This document shows positions 1 through 8,794 of a stretch of DNA of 64,000 bases, in pieces (positions within the stretch are counted from its first letter, which is position 1; each line of letters starts with the position of its first letter). The translations under genes were made by a program, and so were the position numbers. Source of the stretch: Prolixibacteraceae bacterium (GTDB lineage: Bacteria > Bacteroidota > Bacteroidia > Bacteroidales > Prolixibacteraceae); assembly GCA_028683385.1 (NCBI GenBank), contig JAQUIJ010000002.1, forward strand, positions 124,001 to 188,000, read 5' to 3'. The notes under the pieces are model-generated. The model was given only the letters and a program-made list of their open reading frames with translations, searched no databases and was not told the DNA's origin.

Positions 1-239
1 TGACGATTTCTGAAATCGGACAGTTGGCGCTCGTTCATAATTGAAATGTTTTGCCCGTTGATAATTACATTCCCAGCAGCAGGTTGGCTTAAAGTTCCAA
101 TAATCTGCAAAAGAGTGGTTTTACCAGCTCCGCTTGGTCCTACAATCGAATAGAGTTTTCCCGCCGGAACCACCAGATCAATTCCCTTCAGAACCTGAAG
201 ATCACCAAACGACTTTGTTATTTTTTCGACTTTGATCAA
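1..239 (-). CDS. ABC transporter ATP-binding protein, LolD/MacB type (3' end outside window)
   Basis: This is the N-terminal 80 or so residues of an ABC ATPase; the rest lies left of the window. Reading leftward from a TTG at 239, the protein opens [12 protein letters not shown] and has a Walker A box GPSGAGKTT near residues 38-46, followed by [11 protein letters not shown] and a Q-loop region not yet reached. An in-frame TAA lies five codons upstream and no ATG or GTG falls between, so TTG is the most likely start. The spacing and the wording of the N-terminus fit the LolD/MacB/FtsE group, which drives lipoprotein release or efflux with a separate permease. The substrate cannot be told from this piece. 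It follows tatA on the same strand with about 60 bases between. Confidence 0.85.
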   Translation of the reverse strand, partial: MIKVEKITKSFGDLQVLKGIDLVVPAGKLYSIVGPSGAGKTTLLQIIGTLSQPAAGNVIINGQNISIMNERQLSDFRNR

Positions 240-301
240 TCGCTGAATGATTTAGAATGATTGGGTTGAGGTAAAATAATGTTCTGAAGTTGGATTGTAA
301 A

Positions 302-703
302 CTATATCTGAGCTCCGTTATCAATTGAATTTGCCATGGTTTCGGCTCCTTTGTTGACATCGTTTTTTACTTCCGACACTTCTTTTTCGATCACACTGGT
401 GTGTTCTTTAACGCCTTCCTTAATGGTACTTGTGGTCTCTTTTATTCCATCCTGAATGTCACTGGTGTGTTTCTTTATTCCATCCTGAATGTCGCTTTTG
501 ATGTTTCTAACAGTCGATCGAATATCACTGATTTCATCGCCAAGTCCACCGCCGCTTTCGTTGAGTTCACGTTTAATCTCATTGGTCGCTTTCTGGAATT
601 CTCTCATGGCCTTGCCCAGCGTTCTGGCAATGTCAGGAATGGCTTTAGCTCCAAAAAGCATCAGAAAAACAAAAATGATTAGTACTATCTCGCCTCCACC
701 CAT
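302..703 (-). CDS. tatA: Sec-independent translocase protein TatA/E with long amphipathic repeat tail
   Basis: TatA forms the pore of the twin-arginine pathway that exports folded proteins. From the ATG at 703 the protein starts MGGGEIVLIIFVFLMLFGAKAIP, one N-terminal transmembrane helix, then the FGxKxIPDIARTLGKAMREF hinge and amphipathic helix that define the family. An upstream TTG in the same frame (745) is rejected because it overlaps a good promoter -7 box. At about 133 residues it is longer than the usual 60-90. The extra C-terminal half is built of degenerate 11-residue units (SDIQDGIKKHT, SDIQDGIKETT, STIKEGVKEHT, SVIEKEVSEVK), predicted to be one long charged helix. No tatC is nearby. 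Family assignment is firm; the role of the tail is unknown. Confidence 0.88.
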   Translation of the reverse strand: MGGGEIVLIIFVFLMLFGAKAIPDIARTLGKAMREFQKATNEIKRELNESGGGLGDEISDIRSTVRNIKSDIQDGIKKHTSDIQDGIKETTSTIKEGVKEHTSVIEKEVSEVKNDVNKGAETMANSIDNGAQI

Positions 704-742
704 AAATGATGTATTAATTAGTTGGTCAAAAAATAATCTGAG

Positions 743-774
743 CAAATATACAAACTAGTTAAGGATAACGCCAA
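743..774 (-). promoter_or_regulatory. Bacteroidota-type promoter for tatA
   Basis: On the minus strand TATATTTG (743-750) matches the TAnnTTTG -7 box. A TTGG (771-774), one base off the TTTG -33 box, lies 20 bases upstream. It sits about 40 bases before the chosen tatA ATG. Confidence 0.55.
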
Positions 775-803
775 TGGATGAATGAATAAGTTTGACCTAT
801 CTG

Positions 804-855
804 TAAAAAGAAGCAGGAATTCCATTGATCAATCGACCAATGAAATCCCTGCTTC
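804..855 (-). terminator. Rho-independent terminator after secDF
   Basis: On the minus strand, shortly after the secDF stop, GAAGCAGG pairs with CCTGCTTC, the stem continues with one mismatch (ATTTCATTG against CAATGGAAT), and a TTTTT run follows. Confidence 0.75.
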
Positions 856-878
856 AGGATTATTTTATTTGTATGGAA

Positions 879-3851
879 TTAAGCTTTGTTCTTCCCTCTT
901 GTTTTCATGATTGTATCATAAACAATTGGGGCAGCATTAAATACCGAAGAATAGGTACCAACACCAATACCGATCAAAAGAGCAAAAGTAAATCCTTTGA
1001 TTGAGGTTCCTCCGAAGAAGAAGATGGCGAATAATACGATTAAAACGGTTAACGATGTACTGAATGTACGACGAAGAGTTGAATTCATCGCATGATCCAT
1101 CGTTTCGGCTAAGCCGCGTTTTGGATACAGGTGACGGTACTCACGAATACGGTCATAAATAATTACGGTATCGTTAATCGAATATCCGATCACGGTTAGT
1201 ACTGCTGCGATAAACGATTGGTCGATTTCCAGTGAGAATGGCAGGAATCCGTATAGCACAGAGAACGCTCCCATTGTAATAATGGCATCATGAGCAAGAG
1301 AAGCGATACCGCCCAATCCATATTGCCAGTCTCTAAACCGAACAACAATGTATATGAAGATCAATACCAGAGAGAACAAAACTGCAAGGATAGCATCTTT
1401 GGTCAGTTTGTCCGAAATGGTTGGTCCAACCTTCTGAGTACTTTGCAAGTTTACTTTGCTAAAAGTGTCGGCAGATACATCCCCGATGTAATTAGCTTTT
1501 TTAAGTCCTTGGTAAAGCAGTTCTTCAACCTGGTTGTCAACGTCGGCAGTGTTTTCTTCGATCTTATACCCAGTAGTAATACGAACCTGATTGGCATTAC
1601 CGTATGTTTTTACATCCGGAGTTGAATTGAAGATAGGAGCCAGAGCGCCCTTAATATCATCAACTTTCACGTCTTTGTCGAAACGAACAACATAAGTACG
1701 TCCTCCCTTGAAGTCGATACCTTTATCGAATCCACGAACAACGAAAGAAATCAAAGAGATTACAATTAAAACTCCTGAAATTGAGTAGAAAATTTTTCTT
1801 TTTTCTATGAATGGGATTTGTACATGACGCAGCCAGTTTTTGGTATTTTTGGTTGTGAAGGTAATCTCTTTGTTTTTAGCTAACTGACGTTCGAAGATCA
1901 AACGAGTGATGAAGATGGATGTGAACAATGAAGTTACGATACCAATAATCAAAGTAGTTGCGAAACCTCTGATTGGGCCTGAACCAAATACATAAAGTAC
2001 GATACCGGTTAATAAGGTAGTTACCTGTCCATCGATGATAGCCGAATAAGCAGCGTTGTATCCGTCGAAAACAGCAAGCCGAACCGATTTACCTGCCAGC
2101 ATCTCGTCCTCAATACGTTCGTAAATCAACACGTTCGCATCAACCGCCATACCCATGGTTAATACGATACCGGCAATACCAGGTAAAGTTAAAACGGCTC
2201 CAATTGAAGCAAGAACACCAATCAGGAAGAAAACGTTTACGATCAGAGCGATGTTGGCGGTCATACCTGCCTTGCGGCTGTAGAAGAACAACATGTATCC
2301 GAGAACCAGCATAAATGCGATACCAAACGACCAGAAACCGCTGGTGATTGCTTCTTGTCCCAATGAAGGTCCAACAACATCTTCAGCAATGATGATTGCT
2401 GGTGCAGGCATTTTACCTGACTTCAGGATGTTCGCTAAATCCTTTGCTTCTTCAACGCTTTCCAAACCAGTTATCGAAGAACGACCTCCGGTAATTTCAC
2501 CGTTTACATTCGGATACGAACGTACATAACCATCCAAAACGATTGCAATTGATTTGCCAACATTGTCTTTGGTTAAACGAGCCCAAACTTTAGCGCCTTC
2601 GCTGTTCATGGTCATGCTAACTTCAGGGCGGCTACCCATATCGGCATAATCCTGACGGGCATCGGTAATAACATCTCCTTCAAGAGGAGCGCGGCCATCG
2701 CGGCCAGTTACTTTGATGGCAACCAAAGTGAAGAATTTTTCTTCTTTGTCAACGGCTTTAGCAGTCCATTTGAAAGCCAGATTACGAGGCATCAATGCTT
2801 TCACCTGATCCATTTTCAGGTAAGAGTTAATTGTAGCAGTATCTTTCCACTGAGCAGTTCCTACAGCAGCTCCTGGATACAATTGTCCCTGAGGGGTTGA
2901 ATGTGGTTGCAGAATTGAGAACAACGGAAATTGTTTTTTTGCATCAGCATTTTTGTCAACTCCGGCGGCATCAGTTTTTGCACTTTTATCCAGTTCGTTC
3001 AACAGGCTGTTGTTTGTTGTCTCAGCTTTTTTAGTTGTATCAACAGCCGCAACTGAAGGTTGAGTTTTAATCGAAAGGATTTCGGCTATCTTCTGGTTTG
3101 CCTGTGCAAGATATGGATATACTTCGCTGTTGTCGTAAGTTTCCCAGAATTCGAGGTTTGCTGTTCCTTGTAAAAGTTTGCGAACACGTTTTGGATCGTC
3201 AACTCCAGGAAGTTCAACCAAAATACGTCCGGCAGTTTGAAGTTGCTGAATATTTGGCTGAGCAACACCAAAACGGTCGATACGAGTACGGATGATGTTA
3301 AAAGAGTTGTCGATGGCAACTTTAGTTTCTTTCTTTAAAACATCCAATACTTCAGCATTGGTTGAATTGTATTTAACCTTGTCTTTTAAGTCAAGCGTGT
3401 TGAAAATCGAAGCCAGTTTACCATTCGGAGAGATTTGTTCAAATGATTTTCCGAACAGGGTTACGAAATCTTCCTGACTGGTTTTCTGCTTTTCTTTCGC
3501 CATCCGGATGGCTGCTGTAAACGTTGAATCTTTACTGAAGTTCGACAATGATTTAACCAAATCAACCACAGAAACTTCCAAAGTAACGTTCATACCACCT
3601 TGTAAGTCAAGACCGAGTCCAAGCTCTAGGGCTTTTACTTCTTTAAATGTGTATTTACGAACTCCAAGCAAATTGTAAACTACCTCGCTTGACATTGAAT
3701 CAAGGTAGATTTGTTCTTTTTGTTTGTCTCCTTTTGCAAATGATTTGGCTGCTTTTTCAACCTGGTTTGCCTTAAAGGTAAACATTAGCTGATACACACA
3801 AATCAAAGCAAGGAGGATTGCAAAAATTCTAATTGCACCTTTGTTTTGCAT
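879..3851 (-). CDS. secDF: Protein translocase subunit SecDF (fused)
   Basis: This RND-family membrane protein uses the proton gradient to help pull secreted proteins through SecYEG. SecD and SecF are joined in one 990-residue chain, as is usual in Bacteroidota. The SecD half has an N-terminal helix (about 8-27), the large periplasmic P1 region, and the helix motif MAVDANVLIYERI near residue 569. The SecF half begins near residue 680 after a loop and carries the matching DTVIIYDRIREY motif near residue 894. A low-complexity polar linker rich in K, A, D, T and N lies near residues 275-310, typical of the fused form. The ATG start is followed by a clear membrane segment. The gene stands alone and ends in its own terminator. 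Confidence 0.97.
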   Translation of the reverse strand: MQNKGAIRIFAILLALICVYQLMFTFKANQVEKAAKSFAKGDKQKEQIYLDSMSSEVVYNLLGVRKYTFKEVKALELGLGLDLQGGMNVTLEVSVVDLVKSLSNFSKDSTFTAAIRMAKEKQKTSQEDFVTLFGKSFEQISPNGKLASIFNTLDLKDKVKYNSTNAEVLDVLKKETKVAIDNSFNIIRTRIDRFGVAQPNIQQLQTAGRILVELPGVDDPKRVRKLLQGTANLEFWETYDNSEVYPYLAQANQKIAEILSIKTQPSVAAVDTTKKAETTNNSLLNELDKSAKTDAAGVDKNADAKKQFPLFSILQPHSTPQGQLYPGAAVGTAQWKDTATINSYLKMDQVKALMPRNLAFKWTAKAVDKEEKFFTLVAIKVTGRDGRAPLEGDVITDARQDYADMGSRPEVSMTMNSEGAKVWARLTKDNVGKSIAIVLDGYVRSYPNVNGEITGGRSSITGLESVEEAKDLANILKSGKMPAPAIIIAEDVVGPSLGQEAITSGFWSFGIAFMLVLGYMLFFYSRKAGMTANIALIVNVFFLIGVLASIGAVLTLPGIAGIVLTMGMAVDANVLIYERIEDEMLAGKSVRLAVFDGYNAAYSAIIDGQVTTLLTGIVLYVFGSGPIRGFATTLIIGIVTSLFTSIFITRLIFERQLAKNKEITFTTKNTKNWLRHVQIPFIEKRKIFYSISGVLIVISLISFVVRGFDKGIDFKGGRTYVVRFDKDVKVDDIKGALAPIFNSTPDVKTYGNANQVRITTGYKIEENTADVDNQVEELLYQGLKKANYIGDVSADTFSKVNLQSTQKVGPTISDKLTKDAILAVLFSLVLIFIYIVVRFRDWQYGLGGIASLAHDAIITMGAFSVLYGFLPFSLEIDQSFIAAVLTVIGYSINDTVIIYDRIREYRHLYPKRGLAETMDHAMNSTLRRTFSTSLTVLIVLFAIFFFGGTSIKGFTFALLIGIGVGTYSSVFNAAPIVYDTIMKTRGKNKA

Positions 3852-3981
3852 TTGTAAAAATTTAAATTGTTTATTATTAATTATTTAGATTTAATTATTC
3901 GTTTTTCAGACGTACTTGTTCTTTATATCGCGAGTTCTCGACTCATAGATATAACAACTCGCCTGACTGATTATTCAGGAA

Positions 3982-4389
3982 TTAAGAAAGAGGAGGTGTG
4001 TCGTCGGGACTGGCGTACAGAACCCGGTTAAATGGAAGGGAATGAAATGAACATACTGATGGGAAGAAACTATATACAGTTTCAGCTTTCATCATCTGGA
4101 ATGTTCGTAAATTATAATGTTTCAGTAAAAATTTATCCTGAGAATAAGAAAGGCGAAACCGAACGGTGAAATCGCTGCCGGCAGTCTTTAAATTGTAGGT
4201 TGGTAATTGATTACATAAAAACAGTTGGCTATTTTCAGTGTTGTTCGAGGCTGGGTTTTTTCGAACATTGTCGGCCAGTTTTTGGTTAGCCACGTGATAG
4301 ATATCGAATACGGCAGCTCCACTAACCAGCAAAAACAGCAGGCAGAGGCGCATGATAAAATGTTTCGATATGTATTTCTTTAGGTTCAT
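3982..4389 (-). CDS. Hypothetical membrane-anchored protein
   Basis: I do not recognise this 135-residue protein. It starts with a basic stretch (MNLKKYISKH) and one hydrophobic segment at about 13-30, so it is probably a single-pass inner-membrane or signal-anchored protein with its C-terminus outside. The remaining part is polar, with cysteines near residues 58 and 113, and no repeat or catalytic motif that I can see. It is on the same strand as secDF, upstream of it by 130 bases. Base use matches its neighbours. It could be a small periplasmic protein; the coding call rests on length and the sensible N-terminus only. Confidence 0.5.
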   Translation of the reverse strand: MNLKKYISKHFIMRLCLLFLLVSGAAVFDIYHVANQKLADNVRKNPASNNTENSQLFLCNQLPTYNLKTAGSDFTVRFRLSYSQDKFLLKHYNLRTFQMMKAETVYSFFPSVCSFHSLPFNRVLYASPDDTPPLS

Positions 4390-4623
4390 TAATTTATTTC
4401 AGCCGCCAAATATATTTATTTTTTCTGAATATAATAGCCTTGATTTTCTGCTGTCGGACAGACCAGTGTCGACATGCCTGGATAGTTTATCACTGACGAT
4501 TTGCTTCAGCATCTCAAAAAACTGGATTCTGAAACAAGTTTAACGTGACGATACCGGTAAATTGTATGAATAGTTGCAGTTTTCGTGGCACTTTCCTGTT
4601 AAACCCTGATGATGTTTGAGCGG

Positions 4624-4652
4624 GCAATAAAAGTTTACTTTTATTGCTTTTT
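4624..4652 (+). terminator. Terminator-like hairpin pointing rightward
   Basis: GCAATAAAAG (4624-4633) pairs perfectly with CTTTTATTGC (4638-4647) and is followed by TTTTT on the plus strand. No plus-strand gene precedes it. For the leftward serine hydrolase gene ending at 4651 the same hairpin lies just after the stop but lacks a U-run. The 234 bases at 4390-4623 hold no gene that I can see. Confidence 0.5.
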
Positions 4653-5763
4653 ATAAATTATTATCACTTTTTCCCCTCCTCACTATTTTCACAATTCGCT
4701 TATATACGAGTTCAGATAAATTCCAGGTGTATCCACCACTTGTATTTACAAACTGAATCACGACCGCGTCAATATCTTTGTGATACCTGGCAATACTGGA
4801 GTAACCTGGCAATAATCCTGTATGTTCGTATTCGTAAATAGATGAGTAAATAGCTTGTTCATTATCACTTAGCAAAGAGCCATCGTTCAATGCCCGCAGG
4901 AATATTCCCACATCCTCTGCAGTAGCAACCATTGAACCGGCTGGATTTATAAAATCATTATATTTCAAATCTCCATTGTAACCTACGTTATACCCACTCA
5001 TCACATCGTCTGTATTTACTTCACTAAGTAGGCTAAAAGTATGTGCTAACCCAAGAGGTTCCAAAATTTCACTTTTGATGTATTGGTGATGGCTGTATCC
5101 CAAAGTTTTATCAAGAATTTCGCCGATAAGCAAGTAATTTGTATTTGAATACCTGTATTTTTTATCCGGTGCAAAGTCAGCAGGCTTATCCAATATCAAC
5201 TCAAGATTTTCTCTGTTTTCTTTTGGTGGGTTTTCCCAATAGCCAGGGGTGTCGGTAAAATTCGGAATGCCACTTCTGTGCTGCACCAACATTCTCAATG
5301 TAATCTGATCAGCATTTTCAATTCTTCCCGCAAGTTCCGGCAAGTAATCGGCGAGTGTTTTATCCAACGACAAACGCTTGTCATTAACCAATTTAGCAAC
5401 AGCGACAGCAACATATAACTTGCTAATACTGGCAATCTTAAATAAGTTATGAGGATTGGCGGGTATCTTTTTCTCCCTGTTTTTCCAACCGGCAGCGTAA
5501 AATGCCGGTGGTTTGCCAGCTTCATTAACATAAACAATCATTCCATCCAATCCATAATCAATTGCTTCATTTACCTGTTCCTGAACCGTATCAGGTAGCG
5601 GTGTTATCCACGCCCTTACAATTACCCAAGGAACGAAGTACAAAGAGCTTATGCTTGCAATAATAAATGCTATTCTGAGTATTCGTTTTGTTTGCTTCTT
5701 CTTCATACTATTATAGGATAGTTTGTTTTTCTTAAAATACTCATAACTAGTTGATTTATTCAC
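4651..5763 (-). CDS. Serine hydrolase of the class C beta-lactamase/DD-peptidase family, membrane-anchored
   Basis: The protein belongs to the large AmpC/Pab87/esterase superfamily, whose members cut amide or ester bonds through an acyl-serine. All three active-site boxes are present: S112-I-S-K115, Y-S-N near residue 205, and H-T-G near residue 313. A hydrophobic segment at about 29-50 anchors it, so the domain faces the periplasm. The substrate is not determined by the motifs; cell-wall peptide or an ester are both possible. A second in-frame ATG at codon 20 (5706) is an equally good start and gives a cleaner signal anchor. The gene follows the aspartyl protease gene with only six bases between, so they are probably co-transcribed. 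Confidence 0.88.
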   Translation of the reverse strand: MNKSTSYEYFKKNKLSYNSMKKKQTKRILRIAFIIASISSLYFVPWVIVRAWITPLPDTVQEQVNEAIDYGLDGMIVYVNEAGKPPAFYAAGWKNREKKIPANPHNLFKIASISKLYVAVAVAKLVNDKRLSLDKTLADYLPELAGRIENADQITLRMLVQHRSGIPNFTDTPGYWENPPKENRENLELILDKPADFAPDKKYRYSNTNYLLIGEILDKTLGYSHHQYIKSEILEPLGLAHTFSLLSEVNTDDVMSGYNVGYNGDLKYNDFINPAGSMVATAEDVGIFLRALNDGSLLSDNEQAIYSSIYEYEHTGLLPGYSSIARYHKDIDAVVIQFVNTSGGYTWNLSELVYKRIVKIVRRGKSDNNL

Positions 5764-5769
5764 AAAGCG

Positions 5770-6198
5770 TCAGGATGTTTGAAACTGTATGATTTTAGCA
5801 GCGTAATCAATTTTACATTGGTATTGCATCAAAATATCGCCGCCCAACAGGCCCGAAATGCGGTATGAGGTGTATTTCTCGTAAATCTCGTTGACATGGT
5901 CAAGATCAATCAGTGCCACTTTTTGTCCGGTAATTTTCAGATCGCCAAAGCTCAGGTAGGTTAGTATCCCAACAGAGGTTTCCATCATGCCTTGATTAAT
6001 GCCTGCACTCTGATAATCTTCCAGATCGTCGGAGTCGACATCTTCGTAATACGAATTTAAATTTTTATCGAGTACTGATTTTGATGCTCCGGTATCAATA
6101 ATCCAGTGGGAAGGAGTCCCATTTTCAAAACTACCTTCTATCAGGATGTGATAATTTTCGCGCTCGAGTTCGATGATATGCAGTGGTATTTCAATCAT
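5770..6198 (-). CDS. Clan AA (retropepsin-like) aspartyl protease
   Basis: This 142-residue protein has the single-lobe architecture of retropepsin-like proteases. The catalytic motif is IDTGASKSVLD near residues 35-45, and the later hydrophobic-hydrophobic-G-G motif GLLGGDIL sits near residue 117, where flap and psi-loop residues are expected. Members work as dimers. No signal peptide is visible, so it is probably cytoplasmic or a bound partner of a membrane protein. It lies directly upstream of a membrane-anchored serine hydrolase, which suggests a shared job in envelope peptide turnover, but that is inference. Confidence 0.82.
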   Translation of the reverse strand: MIEIPLHIIELERENYHILIEGSFENGTPSHWIIDTGASKSVLDKNLNSYYEDVDSDDLEDYQSAGINQGMMETSVGILTYLSFGDLKITGQKVALIDLDHVNEIYEKYTSYRISGLLGGDILMQYQCKIDYAAKIIQFQTS

Positions 6199-6251
6199 AA
6201 GTCATTCCAGGGTTAGGCTTCTCTTTTGCTGTTTCGCTTGAGCGACTGGCA

Positions 6252-6282
6252 TAAAAAAAGCTCCGGTAATTTTACCGGAGCT
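6252..6282 (-). terminator. Rho-independent terminator after mdh
   Basis: AGCTCCGGTAA (6259-6269) pairs perfectly with TTACCGGAGCT (6272-6282). Read leftward the stem is followed by a run of seven T. It lies 40 bases after the mdh stop. Confidence 0.9.
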
Positions 6283-6321
6283 TCAAATATAGATTTTATT
6301 GTTTGTTTAGTCTGAAGAAAA

Positions 6322-7257
6322 CTAAAGAATATTCATTCCGTCAACAACGTCCATGATCTCTTTAACAGCAGCAGCAGAGGCAACCAACAATTCTTGTTCG
6401 TCAGCTGTTAATTTAACTTCAATAATTTTTTCAACACCGTTTTTGCCTAATTTAACTGGTACTCCAACGAAAATATCATTCAAGCCATATTCGCCTTCCA
6501 GCTTAACGCAGCATGGGAATACGCGTTTCTGATCCATTACGATAGCTTCAACCATCTGAGCAGCAGCAGAACCTGGAGCATACCAAGCTGAAGTTCCCAT
6601 CAGGTTAACCAATTCGCCACCACCTTTTTTAGTGCGGTCGATAATTTTAGCCAAAGTTGCTTCGTCTAACAATTCAGTTACAGGAATACCGGCAACAGTT
6701 GTATAACGAGGTAGTGGAACCATGGTATCGCCGTGTCCGCCCATTAATAAAGCCTGAATGTCGCGCGGAGAAACGTCCAGTGCTTCAGCAAGGAAAGCGC
6801 GGTAACGGGCAGTATCTAAAATACCAGCCATACCCAATACTTTGTTTTTGCTTGATTTCGAAACAGCATAAGCAACGTAAGTCATTACGTCAAGTGGGTT
6901 CGAAACAATAATGATAATTGCATTTGGCGAATATTTGATCACGTTTTCAGTAACGCTTTTTACGATACCAGCGTTAATTGAAATCAAATCGTCGCGACTC
7001 ATTCCTGGTTTACGTGGAACACCTGAAGTGATAACAACTACATCAGAATCTGCCGATTTTGAATAGTCGTTTGTTGCACCAACTGTACGGGTGTCATAAT
7101 AATTAATAGGAGCAGTTTGCCACAAGTCTAAAGCTTTTCCTTCTGACAATCCTTCTTTAATATCGAGTAATACTACTTCGCTTACAATGTTTTTTTCAGC
7201 TACGATCTGCGCACAGGTAGCTCCAACATTTCCGGCACCAACAACTGTTACTTTCAT
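6322..7257 (-). CDS. mdh: Malate dehydrogenase
   Basis: The enzyme interconverts malate and oxaloacetate with NAD(H), in the cytoplasm; in anaerobic Bacteroidota this feeds the reductive branch to fumarate and succinate. The 311-residue chain has the Rossmann motif GAGNVGA at residues 7-13, the mobile-loop [13 protein letters not shown] near residue 80 with the two substrate-binding arginines, the [12 protein letters not shown] segment, and the catalytic histidine in [13 protein letters not shown] near residue 174. The arginine-rich loop points to malate rather than lactate. It is a single-gene unit with its own promoter and terminator. Confidence 0.96.
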   Translation of the reverse strand: MKVTVVGAGNVGATCAQIVAEKNIVSEVVLLDIKEGLSEGKALDLWQTAPINYYDTRTVGATNDYSKSADSDVVVITSGVPRKPGMSRDDLISINAGIVKSVTENVIKYSPNAIIIIVSNPLDVMTYVAYAVSKSSKNKVLGMAGILDTARYRAFLAEALDVSPRDIQALLMGGHGDTMVPLPRYTTVAGIPVTELLDEATLAKIIDRTKKGGGELVNLMGTSAWYAPGSAAAQMVEAIVMDQKRVFPCCVKLEGEYGLNDIFVGVPVKLGKNGVEKIIEVKLTADEQELLVASAAAVKEIMDVVDGMNIL

Positions 7258-7599
7258 AAATTGTATTTTTTTTGATTACTGATTTTTGTTTAACGCATGC
7301 AAAGTTAAAAGGTATTTTGGATTGGGGACATAAATTTACATTGGCTTAACAATTTGGTAAAAAAGTCAATCAATCAGTCTGTTATATGGATATTTTGGTG
7401 TTATAGACTTTGATTTTTACTCTTAACTACGTGATGAACATGCTTTAGGTTATAAATGAAAACGTTTAGAGATAACCTGAAAAGTGTTCTGATTTTTATA
7501 TTTACCGGAAATTTGGACATGTCTTCTCATGTCCTGTTGAGTTGTGTAAACATTTTTCGGAAATAAAGGTTTATATCATCAAAAACTAAAAGATTAATT
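7258..7599. other. Intergenic region between divergent mdh and ppa
   Basis: This 342-base gap is AT-rich and contains no ORF I can support. It must hold the two divergent promoters. Only the mdh -7 box (7300-7307) is clear. The stretch before ppa has no good TAnnTTTG match. Confidence 0.6.
7300..7307 (-). promoter_or_regulatory. -7 promoter box for mdh
   Basis: TAACTTTG on the minus strand matches the Bacteroidota TAnnTTTG box about 43 bases before the mdh ATG. No convincing TTTG -33 box is at the expected distance. Confidence 0.45.
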
Positions 7600-8262
7600 A
7601 TGGCTGACAGATTATCAGACCCAATAGGCCGATTGATGGGCCTTCGTTATAAATCGCATCCCTGGCATGGTGTTTTCATTGGAAAAGATGCTCCTGAAAA
7701 TGTGGTTGCTTTTATTGAAGTGGTTCCGACCGATACCGTGAAATATGAAATTGATAAGGAAAGTGGGTTCCTGAAACTCGATAGACCTCAGAAATATTCG
7801 AATGTTGTTCCGGCACTTTATGGTTTTGTTCCACAAACGCTTTGTGGTGAGCAGGTTGGAAAGTTTTGTATGGAGAAGAGCGGCAAAACGGGCATTAAAG
7901 GTGATGGCGATCCGGTTGATATTTGCGTTTTGACCGAAAAAACCATTGCTCACGGCGATATTTTGGTTGATGCCCGGCCTATTGGTGGATTCCGGATGAT
8001 TGACGGAAACGAGGCCGATGATAAGATAATTGCAGTATTGTCAAATGATGTCGTTTACAGCGAATACAAAGATTTATCTGACCTTCCGGACATTGTTGTA
8101 GAGAGATTGAAACACTATTTTCTCACTTACAAAGACATGCCTGGAAAAGTTAGTAATACCGAAATTACACACATTTATGGAGTTGACGAGGCCTTGGAAG
8201 TTATCAGGTACTCGATGGACGACTATCACCAGCGTTTTGACAATATTGGTAAGTTGTTGTAG
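7600..8262 (+). CDS. ppa: Inorganic pyrophosphatase, soluble family I
   Basis: The enzyme hydrolyses pyrophosphate to two phosphates in the cytoplasm and so pulls biosynthetic reactions forward. The signature KYEID (near residue 49) and the metal-binding DGDPVDICVL motif (near residue 106) are intact, with the downstream DDKIIAVL and LKHYFLTYK segments also conserved. At 220 residues it is longer than the 175-residue E. coli type because of an N-terminal extension around RLMGLRYKSHPWHG, a form seen in several Bacteroidota. The same window also encodes a membrane pyrophosphatase (39063-41279), so pyrophosphate has two possible fates here. Confidence 0.94.
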   Translation: MADRLSDPIGRLMGLRYKSHPWHGVFIGKDAPENVVAFIEVVPTDTVKYEIDKESGFLKLDRPQKYSNVVPALYGFVPQTLCGEQVGKFCMEKSGKTGIKGDGDPVDICVLTEKTIAHGDILVDARPIGGFRMIDGNEADDKIIAVLSNDVVYSEYKDLSDLPDIVVERLKHYFLTYKDMPGKVSNTEITHIYGVDEALEVIRYSMDDYHQRFDNIGKLL

Positions 8263-8391
8263 CCTTTATAGTTTGTGGAAATAGAGTCTGCATCAGAATC
8301 AGACATCGCATTCATTCAACCTATCCGACAGAAATTCGTATATGTGATTACACCAAATTGTTTTGGCTACAACAAAATAATCAAGTGAATT

Positions 8392-8757
8392 ATGAAAAAG
8401 AAAGATCGCTTGGTTGAAGTCGCAGATTTGGATCCGGTTGCTTATTTCGAAGAAGCCCTTGTCCTTTTTATTGACAGTGAGGATGAAAATATCCCGTCAA
8501 CTTTTTGCGTGCAGGCTAATTTTGATACGTTAAAGTTTGATCCGGTACAACCTTTGGGTGCCTATCTCGAATCAAAATCTTACCTTCCCGTTAAAGACGT
8601 TGACGCACGGATATCTCAAAGGCAGAGGATAATGGATGAGATGAATCCGGATGTGATAACTGCCATGCTTAGGGATTTTAATCAAAAAAAAAGTTTAGCC
8701 CGAAAAAACATGGCGCATTTGATTGAACAATTCCCGGAGTGGCAACCTGGATTTTAG
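8392..8757 (+). CDS. Hypothetical protein
   Basis: I do not recognise this 121-residue protein. It is acidic in the N-terminal half and has a more basic C-terminal helix-rich part (NQKKSLARKNMAHLIEQFPEW). There is no signal peptide, membrane segment or cysteine cluster. It starts at an ATG 129 bases after ppa and ends 37 bases before the end of the converging folA gene. A real gene is likely because the frame is open over its whole length in a stretch not occupied by another gene, but no function can be offered. Confidence 0.6.
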   Translation: MKKKDRLVEVADLDPVAYFEEALVLFIDSEDENIPSTFCVQANFDTLKFDPVQPLGAYLESKSYLPVKDVDARISQRQRIMDEMNPDVITAMLRDFNQKKSLARKNMAHLIEQFPEWQPGF

Positions 8758-8794
8758 TCGATAGCAATCTAGGATAGACGTGTGGTAGGGAATA

